Assembly: GCF_938002845.1 (NCBI RefSeq)
Contig: NZ_CALKZP010000002.1
Coordinates: forward strand, 1-15,171
Reading direction: 5' to 3'
Length of the DNA: 15,171 nucleotides
Origin: an uncultured Campylobacter sp.
GTDB lineage: Bacteria; Campylobacterota; Campylobacteria; Campylobacterales; Campylobacteraceae
A model generated the notes under the pieces. It saw only the letters and a list, made by a program, of their open reading frames with translations, was not told where the DNA came from and did no database searches. Of the stretch, positions 6,934-13,745 are shown in pieces. The position numbers and the translations under genes were made by a program. Each line of letters begins with the position of its first letter. Position 1 is the first letter of the stretch.

Positions 6934-8464
6934 AATCTATCTCTCCCGGAAAAAGTTCATCTACGTTTTTTTGACCCATCTCGCGCAACTCGTCTCGCAC
7001 TAAGCCCTCTAGGACTCGCACATACTCGCGCACCTTTTCTTTCGCGCCCATCTCGCTTAGCATCTTTATCATCGTTAGTAGGCTTTGTTTAGCCGCTCCG
7101 ATATTATTTATCTTAGTGTCGCGGCTCATTACGCCTACGCCTGCGTTTATGCTAACGCGCAGCTCTATTTTCTTATCCCTATCATATCCGCTAAGCGCCT
7201 CGGTGATTTTATGGCGATATATTAAGCTTACGATACGAGAGATAAAGGGCTCAAAAAAGCTCTCGTTGTAGCTCGTAACTATATCATCTATCGTAGCGTT
7301 ACCGCTTTGAGCTAGCAAGCTCATCCCCGTAGCGTTTCTAGGATCGGAGCTAGCAGAAATGCCTTGCACCATCTTAGGCATTCCACCTACTTCTTGGATC
7401 TCTGCATCCAAGCTTTGCGTATCAAAAACCGAGCCGTTGATATTAGGGGCGGGGATCTCCTTAATCGCTGCTAAATTTGAAACGACTACCTTAGGGCTAA
7501 GAGATGCTAAATCATCGTCCCTTAACCCACTGCTTCTATCGGCGAAATATCTGGGATTAAGCTGCAAATAAACGGCGTCCATCTGCTGATTTCGCACGGC
7601 TATAAATTGGCGCTGCAGATCTATCATCGGTTCAATATAGCTTGCCCCGTATGAGCGCACTGCCCCTCTTTCCTCAATCCTACAAAACTGCGGATAAGCT
7701 ACCGCAAAAAAGAAGGGGCATCCGTCATGAAGGGGAAGATCAAGGCGCAAAAACCTATCGTTTATGCAGGTGCTAATAAACCAATCATCGCCGATTTTGC
7801 GATAAATCTCTTGCACCGCTATTCTGCGGTATTCTCCTAAATCCGAGCTTTGAAGGCCGCTAGGACTTTTGGAGGTGTTTTCACCGCTTATGGTGTCTAG
7901 ATCTATCTTTTCATCCTTTAGCTCTTTAGCGAAGTTTCTTTTAATATCGGCAATCGTCATATAGAAGCGATCGACGTAGTATTTAGCATCGAAATGATTT
8001 TTAGCATGCGGATCTATTAGCACCTCACTTAGCCTTTTAGGCACAACCTTAACCTCATTATCCGCCCAATAAACCTTTGCGATAGAAGTTCCGTAAACGA
8101 GCATCGCAATTATGCTTTCGTGAATGCGGGAGTAAAGATTTAGCCTTGCTCTGCTTAGAGTATTTAGTTCATTTTGTAAGATGGCGCTAAGCTGCGCGTC
8201 GCCTCTAACCTCAATATCCGCAAGACTAGGATTAGCAAAATAGGTCTTTAATATCTCTTTAGTGATGCGGCGGACCTTGGCAAAGATTATCTTTTGTGCG
8301 ACGTGAGATTTATGGCGAGCTTTTAAAGTCCTTTTCTTTTTTTCATCCATTAGAGCTAAATACCCGCTCTCTAGATATAAAAAGTCATCTTTTACAAAGT
8401 CAAATCCCTTTACCGCCTCATCTCGAAGCTTTAGAATTTGAGCTTTAATCTCCTCTTTTTTCAA
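6911..8464 (-). CDS. Portal protein (podovirus-type)
   Basis: The portal forms the dodecameric channel at one head vertex through which the terminase pumps DNA. The 517-residue protein has a charged helical N-terminus (residues 1-75), then YGTSIAKVYW (124-133) and VLIDPHA (148-154), which fit the wing/stem pattern of P22-like portals. The segment IDLQRQFIAVRNQQMDAV (281-298) is a typical portal helix, and SSDPRNATGMSLLAQSGN (372-389) has the conserved ATG-x-x motif before the crown helices. The C-terminus is helical and ends FPGEIDFAETQSA. The start is TTG behind a strong AAGGAGGAG site in a 20-bp overlap with the preceding gene. No in-frame ATG near the beginning would keep the N-terminus. 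Length is within the normal range for the family (roughly 500-700). It lies directly downstream of the terminase genes, the expected order. Confidence 0.85.
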   Translation of the reverse strand: MKKEEIKAQILKLRDEAVKGFDFVKDDFLYLESGYLALMDEKKKRTLKARHKSHVAQKIIFAKVRRITKEILKTYFANPSLADIEVRGDAQLSAILQNELNTLSRARLNLYSRIHESIIAMLVYGTSIAKVYWADNEVKVVPKRLSEVLIDPHAKNHFDAKYYVDRFYMTIADIKRNFAKELKDEKIDLDTISGENTSKSPSGLQSSDLGEYRRIAVQEIYRKIGDDWFISTCINDRFLRLDLPLHDGCPFFFAVAYPQFCRIEERGAVRSYGASYIEPMIDLQRQFIAVRNQQMDAVYLQLNPRYFADRSSGLRDDDLASLSPKVVVSNLAAIKEIPAPNINGSVFDTQSLDAEIQEVGGMPKMVQGISASSDPRNATGMSLLAQSGNATIDDIVTSYNESFFEPFISRIVSLIYRHKITEALSGYDRDKKIELRVSINAGVGVMSRDTKINNIGAAKQSLLTMIKMLSEMGAKEKVREYVRVLEGLVRDELREMGQKNVDELFPGEIDFAETQSA

Positions 8465-8696
8465 GTCTTTTTCTCCTCCTTCTTACCCGGTATTTATCTA
8501 CTTCAAGCGCGGCTGCTATAAAATCATCTCTAAAGCCGTGCCTTATTAGCTCATCTATAGCCTCTCCCTCGATTAAGGTTACAGGAGCGCCTCCTGCATC
8601 TCTTGCGTTGCTTAAAAGAGCAAAGACATTGCCTCCTGCCAGCTTTAATAGGGCATAATAGCTAGCCTCCCTGCCTAAATGCCACGCATCTACCAT
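8445..8696 (-). CDS. Small basic-tailed protein between large terminase and portal
   Basis: The 83-residue product starts with ATG 7 nt after GGGAG, overlapping the end of the large terminase gene by 7 bp and the portal start by 20 bp. The N-terminal half is hydrophobic and Ala-rich (ASYYALLKLAGGNVFALLSN). The second half has an HTH-like helix pair (AIDELIRHGFRDDFIAAAL), followed by a strongly basic tail (YRVRRRRKRLEKRGD). The basic tail suggests nucleic-acid or DNA-packaging contact. The family is not recognised, and no enzymatic motif is seen. Its position between terminase and portal fits an accessory of packaging or head assembly. Confidence 0.65.
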   Translation of the reverse strand: MVDAWHLGREASYYALLKLAGGNVFALLSNARDAGGAPVTLIEGEAIDELIRHGFRDDFIAAALEVDKYRVRRRRKRLEKRGD

Positions 8697-10048
8697 AGCA
8701 AATCTCCCGTTTGAAACTCCCCATCCGTTTCCTCCTCGTAAAAATCCATCTCATCAAAAAAGCTAAGCGCCAAAGCATCTGCGCGATCGGGCGAGCGAGC
8801 AAGTCTAGCGCGAATTTTCTTTTTAGATTCAAGCCTTATTTTGCCTGTGTTTTCGTCAATCTCGTAACGGATATCGCCTAGTTCGCCTATTAGCTTTTCA
8901 TCTCTAGGCAGGCAAAGAAGTGCGATATTTTCTTTTAGCCTTGCATAAATTTCATAGCGCTTATTGTAAAAGCCCTCTTTGAAGCTTTTTTCTCTTACGT
9001 CGGCGCGATAAACGGGTAAGCCTTTGGCGTTTAATATACTCCAAACTCCTGCGCCTATGCCGATGACGTCGATGAAAATAGCGTTAGGCTTTTGCGCCGC
9101 TTTTTTATATTCAGCGCAGATCGCATCGGCTAGTGGAGCGGAATCGAGCTTTTTAAACTCGCAAAAAGGCTCTATGAAAAAGCCCTTACGCTTACATAGC
9201 ACAGAGCTATCATCTCCGTATTCTGCAGGATCTAACCCCCAAATCACAGCGCCGCTTCGGTCTATCTCACGTCCTACGGCAAGCTCAAGCGCGCTTAAAT
9301 CAAAGAGATTATCGCTGCCTTGAAGCGGGAATTCGCCTAAAATCCTAACCCGATAAGCATTGCTATCTCTGCCGTAAAGAGCGCGGGCGCGCTCGATCTG
9401 CTCTTTGGCTACATTTGCACTCTGTTCTGCGTTAAAGGTAAAGCTATGCCAAAGCTCCTGCTTAAAAGCTTCGTAAAAAAATCCGCTCGTGCGGGTAGGG
9501 TTTCCGACCATAATCATCGCATTTGATGCCCCACTTAGAGCTCCGAAAATTATTTCAAATATCGTCTCATCCACACCGCTAGCCTCATCCACTAAAAATA
9601 GCAGATGCTTAGCATGAAAGCCTTGCAGGGCTTCAGGGGTTTCTTTGCGAGCTGTGCGAAGGGCTATGAAGTTGCCGTTAGAAAAATTGATCTCATCGCT
9701 TTTAGGCGTGATCTCATCGCGTAAAATTTTAGGAAGCTTGGCTATCCATTTGCGAATTTCAGGCATCAACGTAAGAAGTAGCTGCGGAGTAGAGGGGGCG
9801 GTAATAGGAATTTTAGCATCCTCCTTAATTAGCGCCCACCAAATAGCAACCCAAGCAAGCGAGGTGCTCTTGCCTACGCCATGCCCGCTTTTAATAGCGA
9901 TGAAGCGATCTCCTGCATCCACCGCGCGAATAAATGCAAGCTGTTGTGTAGAGGGCTCGGCGCGCAGGACGAAACGCACGAAGGTCTCAAGCTTAGATGC
10001 GATACGGGCGAACTTCTCAAGCTCGGGCTTAGAGCTCTGAACTATCAT
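8690..10048 (-). CDS. terL: Terminase large subunit (ATPase plus RNase H-like nuclease)
   Basis: The 452-residue motor drives DNA into the prohead and cuts concatemers. Motifs are in order: Walker A GHGVGKS (Gly55-Ser61, Lys60), Walker B LLFLVDEAS with Asp154 and catalytic Glu155, and coupling motif GNPTR (182-186). The nuclease acids are Asp273 in GLDPAEYGDD, Asp327 in IFIDVIG, and Asp421/Asp424 in SPDRADALAL. The set is complete, so the enzyme should be functional. The start is ATG after GGAGG with 6-7 nt spacing and overlaps the small terminase gene by 20 bp. Length is normal. The ATPase/nuclease layout is of the Terminase_6/3 type seen in podo- and siphoviruses. Confidence 0.93.
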   Translation of the reverse strand: MIVQSSKPELEKFARIASKLETFVRFVLRAEPSTQQLAFIRAVDAGDRFIAIKSGHGVGKSTSLAWVAIWWALIKEDAKIPITAPSTPQLLLTLMPEIRKWIAKLPKILRDEITPKSDEINFSNGNFIALRTARKETPEALQGFHAKHLLFLVDEASGVDETIFEIIFGALSGASNAMIMVGNPTRTSGFFYEAFKQELWHSFTFNAEQSANVAKEQIERARALYGRDSNAYRVRILGEFPLQGSDNLFDLSALELAVGREIDRSGAVIWGLDPAEYGDDSSVLCKRKGFFIEPFCEFKKLDSAPLADAICAEYKKAAQKPNAIFIDVIGIGAGVWSILNAKGLPVYRADVREKSFKEGFYNKRYEIYARLKENIALLCLPRDEKLIGELGDIRYEIDENTGKIRLESKKKIRARLARSPDRADALALSFFDEMDFYEEETDGEFQTGDLLW

Positions 10049-10514
10049 CTATTGCCTCCACATCCACTACGTTTTTATCTGATTTGTCAAAATTTATCAA
10101 AATATTGGTGATTTCGTTTTTATCCGTGCCTATGATCTCAGTGCCTGCAGCCTCGATTATATTTTTAGCTAAAAGCGCGAAAGAGCGGAAATCATTTGAA
10201 CTAATGCGACCATCCTCCTCATCTTTTAGCATCTTAGCCTTTAATTTTTGTTGCGCCCAGCAAAGCTCTGCGTATTGGCTAGCTACTACTTGCGAAAACT
10301 CCGGTAGATTAGCTTTAGCTTCGAGCGCTCTTTTATCTTTCGCATCTTGTTTTAAGATCTCGCGAACCCAATTTTCAGAGTTAGCCCAACCTCGCACCTC
10401 TTTTTCAGCAAGACCTAATCGTGCCGCTATCTCAGGCGGGCTTAAGCGCTCCTCGCGCATTATCTTAAAAGCTTCCTTTTTAAGCAGGGCGCGGTTTATG
10501 TTTTGCTCGCTCAT
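10029..10514 (-). CDS. terS: Terminase small subunit (HTH DNA-recognition)
   Basis: The protein (about 161 residues) has an N-terminal helix-turn-helix (LSPPEIAARLGLAEKEVRGW) like small terminases, then helical, charged segments (ASQYAELCWAQQKLKAKML) that fit the oligomerising core. Small terminases bind pac/cos DNA and deliver it to the large subunit. I chose the ATG at 10514 because its ATGA overlaps the stop of the preceding nuclease gene and GGA lies 7 nt upstream. A TTG four codons earlier (10526) has AAGGA too close (3 nt). The gene lies directly upstream of terL, as usual, with a 20-bp overlap. Confidence 0.8.
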   Translation of the reverse strand: MSEQNINRALLKKEAFKIMREERLSPPEIAARLGLAEKEVRGWANSENWVREILKQDAKDKRALEAKANLPEFSQVVASQYAELCWAQQKLKAKMLKDEEDGRISSNDFRSFALLAKNIIEAAGTEIIGTDKNEITNILINFDKSDKNVVDVEAIDDSSEL

Positions 10515-11014
10515 ATTTCTATCCAAGCTTCCTTATGATATTTAACCGCGCGAAAAACTATATTAGGGTTTTGAAAACAAAGGATTTTGGATTTGATACG
10601 AAAAACCTTATCCTGCGCCGTAAAATCGGACTTAACATCCTCAACTATGCTAAGTCCCTCTTGCTCGTAAGAAAAATCTGCGATATAGGTAATAGCGCGT
10701 CTTGCCCTGCCTAAGCGGTCTTTAAATCCGGGCTGAAGCGTAAAGCCGGGATGGATACAAAGCGCGCTTATGCGCCCTGCTTTTTCAAGCGTTTTTAAAT
10801 AGACGTAGCGATTAGCTTCGCTAGCGCTGTCAAAGGTGTAGCCATCAAGAAGGGTTTTATTATGAGGGATTTTGCCTGTGCTTTTAACACAAAAAGAGCT
10901 TTTGCGGGCTCTAGCAATAGCACGAGCTTTGATGATCGCTTTTTTAAGAGCGGGGCTAGAGGAGATCAGAGCATCGGCACTAGCGCCGGAGCTTGCGAAA
11001 AAAATCTTAGCCAT
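10511..11014 (-). CDS. DUF1064-type PD-(D/E)XK endonuclease
   Basis: The 167-residue protein matches the DUF1064 phage nuclease pattern: LLDGYTFDSASEANRYVYLK (56-74), with Glu66 as the first acid, then FTLQPGFKDR, YIADFSYEQ with Asp113, and VEDVK with Glu125 and Lys128. Together these form the PD-(D/E)XK active site. Such proteins occur in phage replication or packaging clusters and may resolve branched DNA or assist DNA processing before packaging. An N-terminal Lys/Arg/Ala-rich leader (1-45) precedes the domain. The ATG lies two bases after the stop of a mini-ORF, and no strong ribosome site directly precedes it, so translation is likely coupled. The stop overlaps the terS start (ATGA). The alternative is a host Holliday-junction-type nuclease fold with another role. 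Confidence 0.75.
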   Translation of the reverse strand: MAKIFFASSGASADALISSSPALKKAIIKARAIARARKSSFCVKSTGKIPHNKTLLDGYTFDSASEANRYVYLKTLEKAGRISALCIHPGFTLQPGFKDRLGRARRAITYIADFSYEQEGLSIVEDVKSDFTAQDKVFRIKSKILCFQNPNIVFRAVKYHKEAWIEI

Positions 11015-11016
11015 CG

Positions 11017-11076
11017 CTACTTTTGCAAAGCAACCTGATAAAGATAGCTAAAAAACGCGCAGATATATGTAGCCAA
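11017..11076 (-). CDS. 19-residue mini-ORF with a strong ribosome site, upstream of the DUF1064 nuclease
   Basis: The minus strand has AAAGGAGG then, 4 nt later, TTG, opening a 20-codon frame MATYICAFFSYLYQVALQK and a TAG stop. The stop lies two bases before the ATG of the nuclease gene, which has no good ribosome site of its own. This fits a leader peptide driving translation of the operon by re-initiation, or a small membrane peptide, since the first two-thirds is hydrophobic and aromatic. Spacing from the ribosome site to TTG is short, which weakens the case. Confidence 0.45.
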   Translation of the reverse strand: MATYICAFFSYLYQVALQK

Positions 11077-11145
11077 GAAGCCTCCTTTATGATTGCGCGC
11101 AAGTTTAGCCGAAAAATTTTAAGAGTGGGTTAGTAGAAAACGCAG

Positions 11146-11170
11146 AAAAATCGGAAGCGACGTTCCGACT
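11146..11170 (-). terminator. Rho-independent terminator or attenuator, minus strand, upstream of the late operon
   Basis: TCGGAA (11151-11156) and TTCCGA (11163-11168) pair around a 6-nt loop, and the stem can extend to 8 bp with one G-U pair. On the minus strand TTTTTC follows directly. It lies between the toxin-antitoxin pair and the late operon, so it may end the toxin transcript or act as an attenuator for late transcription. Confidence 0.6.
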
Positions 11171-11192
11171 TCGCAGACTTAACGATGAAACT

Positions 11193-11205
11193 CCCGCCTT
11201 GCGGG
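11193..11205. repeat. GC-rich hairpin CCCGC-CTT-GCGGG
   Basis: A 5-bp stem with a 3-nt loop, strongly GC in an AT-rich spacer and about 23 bp upstream (minus sense) of the terminator-like hairpin. The two together could form alternative structures in a leader RNA. Confidence 0.5.
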
Positions 11206-11368
11206 GATTAGCGCCGCACTATTAATAGCTAAAAAATCGCTTAATTTTTAAAATTTACCACCAAAAACCGCTACTTTCCAAAAAAAATCGGAAACTCCTT
11301 TTCGTAGACATAAGCGCTGTAATTCGCCTAAGCTTTGCAAAAATAATCTAAACGATAAGAGTTAGGCG

Positions 11369-11570
11369 ATGAGGAAAAGCGAAGTTAAACCGAAGTATCT
11401 AAGAGTGGCGCGATGAGGTAAAAAAAGACCACAAAATCGCTTATTTCAAAGACGACGCCCAAAGAGCCAAAGCCGTCCAGTGGCTAAGATCTGTGGGTGT
11501 AGAGCTGAAAGATGGCGTGTATTTATATCTGTTGCAAAATGCAATGGCTTTTGGGGCGCGCCTCGAATAA
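11369..11570 (+). pseudogene. Frameshifted plus-strand gene remnant
   Basis: ATG at 11369 begins MRKSEVKPKYLRVAR and stops at TGA 11414-11416. One base away, in the next frame, the coding-like sequence continues at 11412 as DEVKKDHKIAYFKDDAQRAK and so on to ARLE and TAA at 11568-11570. The joined reading would be a basic protein of about 67 residues. Codon quality is good for the second part (Lys-, Ala- and Asp-rich, no stops for 56 codons), while it has no usable start of its own. I read this as a broken small gene; the family is unrecognised. A sequencing error or an unrelated open stretch are alternatives. Confidence 0.3.
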
Positions 11571-11643
11571 AAAGCTAAATATTTCAAAAGGATTTAAGGG
11601 CAGCTAGTATCAAGCGAAACCGCCCTCAAAGGACTTTTAAAAC

Positions 11644-11739
11644 ATGGAAATTTTATCCTATGTTAGCCAAATCTTAGCTGAAATTAAAGCTCCTTCCTCC
11701 GCTTTATTCTTGCCATTTATTGGCTTTGTAGATGCCTAG
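11644..11739 (+). pseudogene. Short hydrophobic plus-strand ORF, possibly the truncated start of a holin-like gene
   Basis: ATG at 11644 follows AAAGGA by 10 nt and opens MEILSYVSQILAEIKAPSSA followed by LFLPFIGFVDA and TAG at 11737-11739. The N-terminus looks like phage holin-type starts (a helix, Lys-Ala-Pro, then a membrane segment), but it ends after one possible membrane half-span. Its last 36 bp overlap the toxin 3' end on the other strand. It may be a lysis gene cut off by insertion of the toxin-antitoxin cassette. It could also be chance. Confidence 0.25.
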
Positions 11740-11970
11740 CAGTTTAACGCTGTCGCCGTCAATTAGATATGGCATTATGTAACCCCTAGCGATGAGTTCT
11801 CTTTCATCGTTCGCAATCGCGCGTCCTAGTTTAGGATTATCGCCTAATAGCTCCGCCGCGTCTAGTAGCTTACTAACAAAATCCCGCGCTTTATTTGGGC
11901 TATCTTTTGCGATGAAGTCGAATACTGCTTTTAACTCGCGATTAAATCTTGCTGTGCGCTTGATTACCAT
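11704..11970 (-). CDS. RelE/ParE-family toxin
   Basis: The 88-residue protein has the family layout: RTARFNRELKAVFDFIAKDS (helix 1), NKARDFVSKLLDAAELL (helix 2), NPKLGRAI (loop), then beta strands RELIARGYIMPYLIDGDSVK and LLGIYKANKWQE. Residues P-x-x-GR and RELI-x-GYI are hallmarks of ParE-type toxins. RelE members cleave mRNA on ribosomes, whereas ParE members poison gyrase; the sequence leans to ParE by its GYI and IDGD segments, but the target is not settled. The ATG overlaps the antitoxin stop by 7 bp, so expression follows antitoxin translation. It is on the minus strand within an accessory spacer, probably a separately acquired stabilising cassette. Confidence 0.85.
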   Translation of the reverse strand: MVIKRTARFNRELKAVFDFIAKDSPNKARDFVSKLLDAAELLGDNPKLGRAIANDERELIARGYIMPYLIDGDSVKLLGIYKANKWQE

Positions 11971-12185
11971 TTCGCTACTTCGTCGCGTATTCCGTCAAAC
12001 GGATAGGTTTCAAGCTCGCCGCGCCTGATAGCCTCTGCGTCCGCTTCATATTCGCTAAAACGCGACTGATATTTTACTTCGTCGCTTAGGTTTAATTTAG
12101 CGCCGTCAAGCTTAGCTAGCGTGATTAATATCGCTTTGGCTTTTTCTATGAAATCGGCGTTAGCCTGTATGGTTAGGGTTTGCAT
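11964..12185 (-). CDS. Type II antitoxin paired with the RelE/ParE-type toxin
   Basis: The 73-residue protein starts with ATG 7 nt after AAGG. The N-terminus (MQTLTIQANADFIEKAKAIL) is the beta-strand/helix arrangement of DNA-binding antitoxins of the RHH or AbrB-like type, and the C-terminus (FSEYEADAEAIRRGELETYP) is the acidic, flexible part that would wrap the toxin. It lies directly upstream of the toxin, overlapping by 7 bp, in the usual order for a type II pair. The precise antitoxin family is not resolved. Autoregulation is likely; the tandem repeat at 12254-12275 upstream is a candidate operator. Confidence 0.75.
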   Translation of the reverse strand: MQTLTIQANADFIEKAKAILITLAKLDGAKLNLSDEVKYQSRFSEYEADAEAIRRGELETYPFDGIRDEVAKW

Positions 12186-12253
12186 TTCTTAGCCTTTGTT
12201 TTAAGATCCTAGAGATATTTTAACTTCTTGAGGCTTAGGGTTTGATTACGAAT

Positions 12254-12275
12254 GGGTGCAAGAGGGGTGTAAGAG
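12254..12275. repeat. Tandem 11-bp repeat GGGTGYAAGAG x2
   Basis: GGGTGCAAGAG (12254-12264) and GGGTGTAAGAG (12265-12275) are adjacent with one mismatch. The period is one helical turn and the pair lies about 70-90 bp upstream of the antitoxin start. A regulator binding site is plausible. Confidence 0.6.
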
Positions 12276-12524
12276 AAAAGGCATATATGAATAGCAGTTA
12301 GGGATTTCTTAAAGTCGTTTAAACCCCCATTCTAGCGATGTTTGAGAAGGGTTTAGAAAGGCAAAAAATGCTCGAAACTTAAAATGTCACAACTCGTTGT
12401 CGTTTCCTCCTTATTAAGGCTCTAACCCCCTTTTTATCGTGCTTTGCTTGCTACCCTGTGTCAAAATGAGACAAAACGCATAAACGCTTAAGAGCTAAAA
12501 TTTAGGTGCAGTAAAAAATGGCTA

Positions 12525-12555
12525 AAGCTCTACTAAAGCCCCTATGCTAGAGCTT
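12525..12555. repeat. 8-bp perfect inverted repeat AAGCTCTA / TAGAGCTT
   Basis: The arms are at 12525-12532 and 12548-12555 with a 15-nt loop. No T-run follows on either strand, so it is not a clear terminator. It may be an RNA stem or protein site. Confidence 0.55.
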
Positions 12556-12879
12556 GGCAAGCTAAAACTTCAAGGTGCAAAAGACCCTCCCCACCCCCAA
12601 AACGAAAGCGCAAAAATTGATATATCATACCCCAAAATTTTATCTAAATTTTAAACTCGGGTGCCTATTTTGGAGCATTACAAATAGATTTTACGTTTAA
12701 AAATTCTCTTTTTAGAATGACAAGAAAAGATGGATTTAGCGGATGATTGTTTTAGATGGGATTTTGTGTTTTTATGCCTTAAAACTTATTTACAGAGCCT
12801 ATAACGCATTTTAACCCTTGAGGTTAGTCTTGATATTACCCGAGCGTCGTTCGTTGAAATTTGAGCCGTTTGCGTGCGT

Positions 12880-13143
12880 TTAAATGGCGCTATTAAATTT
12901 TTTCCAATTCTCATCGGCGATCCTCTCGTATTTTTCTATGCTCTCGTGTTTGTGCGCGTGACACCACTCGTGGCAAGCTCTGCATACTGCGATCAGTTTG
13001 CGATCGTCCTTGTCCGCCCCATAGCGTCCGAATTTCACGTGATGCGGCTCAACGCTCGGAGCTTTGGCGCAAATTTGACACATCGGGTGCTCATAGGCTA
13101 GAAAGTTTTTAAATTTTTCAAACTCCGCCTTGGATAGTCTCAT
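12880..13143 (-). CDS. HNH endonuclease
   Basis: The 87-residue protein has the zinc-stabilised HNH layout: CQIC (Cys22, Cys25), EPHHVKFGR with His34-His35 (catalytic His), then VCRACHEWCH with Cys54, Cys57, His58 and His62. The nuclease nicks or cuts DNA. In phages such small HNH proteins are often linked to packaging or recombination. Here it sits last in the replication block, so a role in replication or recombination is likelier than packaging. The start is ATG with GAGG 5 nt upstream and an ATGA overlap with the gene before it. Length is short but complete for the ββα-Me core. Confidence 0.85.
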   Translation of the reverse strand: MRLSKAEFEKFKNFLAYEHPMCQICAKAPSVEPHHVKFGRYGADKDDRKLIAVCRACHEWCHAHKHESIEKYERIADENWKKFNSAI

Positions 13144-13745
13144 ACCGACCTCACCTTCACTTTTTCAAGCAGCTTCGTAAAGCCCTCGGAGTTTGCGGGC
13201 GTTTGTTTGTTTTCGAGCTTCGGCGCCTCTTTAAGCCGCCCCTCTTTGGCGCGCTGAAAATTTTCGATGTTTTGTGCTAAAAGCTCGCCTCTATACTCGC
13301 CGATAGCGCATTGCTCTTTTAGAAGCGCCGTCAAAAATGCTACTTCGTCCGCCGCCGAAATCGCCTTTTTTGTGGTATCGTTGACAAATTCCCCAAATTC
13401 ATTCATCGATATGCTCGTGCAGGTGAACGGATACACGCCGCACGCTATGAGTTTTCGCTTGAAGTATTGCGTTAGGAATTTTTTAAGCAGTGCGATATCC
13501 GAAAACGCGCATCCTCGCTTGAGTAGCCGCATTGTAGTTTCCCTCTGATACTCGTTGGCGGCATTGATGATCGTTTGAATAGCATTGTCGTATCTCGTCT
13601 TGAGGCTGAAAGCGAAATTTGCAAACTCGCCTAGGTCTTTATCCGCGATATTTTTAAGCGCGCCCTCGGCTAGAAATTTCACCTGCATCGGCGTAGCTCT
13701 GCCCTGAAACAAAATCTCGTTTATAAATTTTTCTTTGTAGCTCAT
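13140..13745 (-). CDS. Unknown helical protein between replication initiator and HNH nuclease
   Basis: The 201-residue protein starts at an ATGA overlap with the initiator stop and ends at an ATGA overlap with the HNH gene. It is soluble and mostly helical with no Walker motif, so it is not a DnaC-type ATPase loader. Visible features are several Cys (GCAFSDIALLKKFL, ACGVYPFTCTS, KEQCAIGEY) without a clear zinc arrangement, and a Lys/Pro-rich C-terminal tail. Coupled translation with the initiator suggests a partner in replication. The family is not recognised. Confidence 0.75.
   Translation of the reverse strand: MSYKEKFINEILFQGRATPMQVKFLAEGALKNIADKDLGEFANFAFSLKTRYDNAIQTIINAANEYQRETTMRLLKRGCAFSDIALLKKFLTQYFKRKLIACGVYPFTCTSISMNEFGEFVNDTTKKAISAADEVAFLTALLKEQCAIGEYRGELLAQNIENFQRAKEGRLKEAPKLENKQTPANSEGFTKLLEKVKVRSV

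Larger units (their letters stand above)
11077..11368. other. Non-coding leader region upstream of the late operon
   Basis: No gene with a start and ribosome site is visible on either strand. On the minus strand there are AT-rich promoter-like bases (TTTTTTAGCTATTAATAG near 11217-11235, and TTAAAAT near 11118), a GC hairpin at 11193-11205 and a terminator-like hairpin at 11146-11170. TTCGCCTAA near 11322-11330 and TTAGGCGA at 11363-11370 form a widely spaced inverted repeat. Confidence 0.5.
12186..12879. other. 694-bp non-coding region with scattered repeats
   Basis: No gene with start, ribosome site and reasonable length is seen on either strand. Contents: a TA-operon promoter candidate (minus strand TTAAAATAT near 12216-12224), the 11-bp tandem repeat at 12254-12275, an 8-bp inverted repeat at 12525-12555, the palindrome TGATATATCA at 12618-12627, and a pair of direct repeats AGCTAAAA-TT...AGGTGCA near 12493 and 12560. 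The minus strand at 12624-12640 reads TTTTGGGGTATGAT, promoter-like. The region may hold an uncalled small RNA. Confidence 0.5.

Noticed and set aside
10029..10526. TTG at 10526 as the start of terS
   Set aside because: The ribosome-site match is only 3 nt away, while the ATG four codons later overlaps the previous stop as ATGA and has better spacing.
9645..10545. Plus-strand frames (131 and 153 codons) opposite the terminase genes
   Set aside because: Antisense to terS and terL, which carry complete motifs; no ribosome site or family resemblance.
12374..12418. Short plus-strand frame beginning MSQLVVVSS
   Set aside because: Only 13 codons, no ribosome site, and no neighbour it would couple to.
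12779..12822. 7-codon minus-strand frame MRYRLCK after AAGGG
   Set aside because: Too short to separate from chance despite a weak ribosome-site match.
12186..12879. tRNA gene or attachment site in the non-coding spacer
   Set aside because: No cloverleaf, no TTCGA-type T-loop with matching acceptor stem, and no duplicated core sequence within the window.
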